A stretch of DNA of 7,338 nt, taken from positions 1 through 7,338 of the forward strand of contig JAEZMI010000371.1 in NCBI GenBank assembly GCA_023414975.1, given 5' to 3'. The notes below the pieces were generated by a model, which was given only the letters and a program-made list of their open reading frames with translations, was not told the DNA's origin and did no database searches. Each line of letters begins with the position of its first letter. Within the stretch, counting starts at the first letter, position 1. A program made the position numbers and the translations under genes. The stretch is from Pseudomonadota bacterium. GTDB taxonomy: Bacteria > Pseudomonadota > Alphaproteobacteria > Rhizobiales > Xanthobacteraceae. Shown one piece after another: positions 7,323 to 7,338 of this stretch.

Positions 7323-7338
7323 GCGAGATCAGCTTTAC
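7319..7338 (+). CDS. Start of a third operon gene, cut by the window end
   Basis: ATG at 7319 overlaps the ATPase stop TGA in an ATGA junction and opens MSEISF before the sequence ends. The overlap indicates translational coupling within the operon. Neighbours of FbpC/PotA-type ATPases are usually the permease or the binding protein, so one of these is the likely product, but six residues cannot show it. Confidence 0.55.

Overview
This 7.3 kb window is GC-rich chromosomal DNA from an alphaproteobacterium. Four things support that: recA sits directly upstream of alaS on the same strand with no recX between them; the recA promoter carries a direct-repeat SOS box of the alphaproteobacterial GTTC-N7-GTTC type; the RecA N-terminus (MTQASLRLVEGSSMDKAKAL) is of the rhizobial kind; and codon use is strongly GC-biased. 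A Hyphomicrobiales lineage such as the Xanthobacteraceae (Xanthobacter/Ancylobacter/Starkeya-like) is my best guess from the RecA N-terminus. This is inference, not a database result.

Left half (minus strand, about 75-4210): a housekeeping pair, recA then alaS. recA (3040-4122) has its own promoter with a LexA operator over the -35 element. alaS (75-2726) follows after a 313-base gap that holds a perfect 10-bp GC hairpin just after recA and a plausible alaS promoter nearer the alaS start. Both proteins are full length with all diagnostic motifs intact.

Middle (about 4204-4785): a gap of roughly 580 bases between two divergent units. It holds no gene I can recognise. Its right end is AT-rich with a near-palindromic dyad, then a possible 22-codon upstream ORF containing a strong hairpin. 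This is the likely control region of the rightward operon.

Right half (plus strand, 4786-7338): an accessory metabolic/transport operon. The first gene encodes an FMNH2-dependent monooxygenase of the nitrilotriacetate monooxygenase/DszA (NtaA/SnaA/SoxA) branch of the luciferase-like superfamily. The second encodes an ABC-transporter ATPase with a C-terminal TOBE-like region, of the FbpC/PotA/PhnT type. It overlaps by ATGA the start of a third gene, cut off by the window end. A simple reading is that the operon imports a small organic compound and the monooxygenase oxidises it; the substrate cannot be read from the sequence.

I see no CRISPR array, phage gene, transposase, tRNA or rRNA, and no clear new defence or mobile system. 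The points most worth a second look are the leader of the monooxygenase operon, the pairing of an NtaA-type monooxygenase with an FbpC/PotA-type transporter, and the extra LexA-like half-sites at recA.
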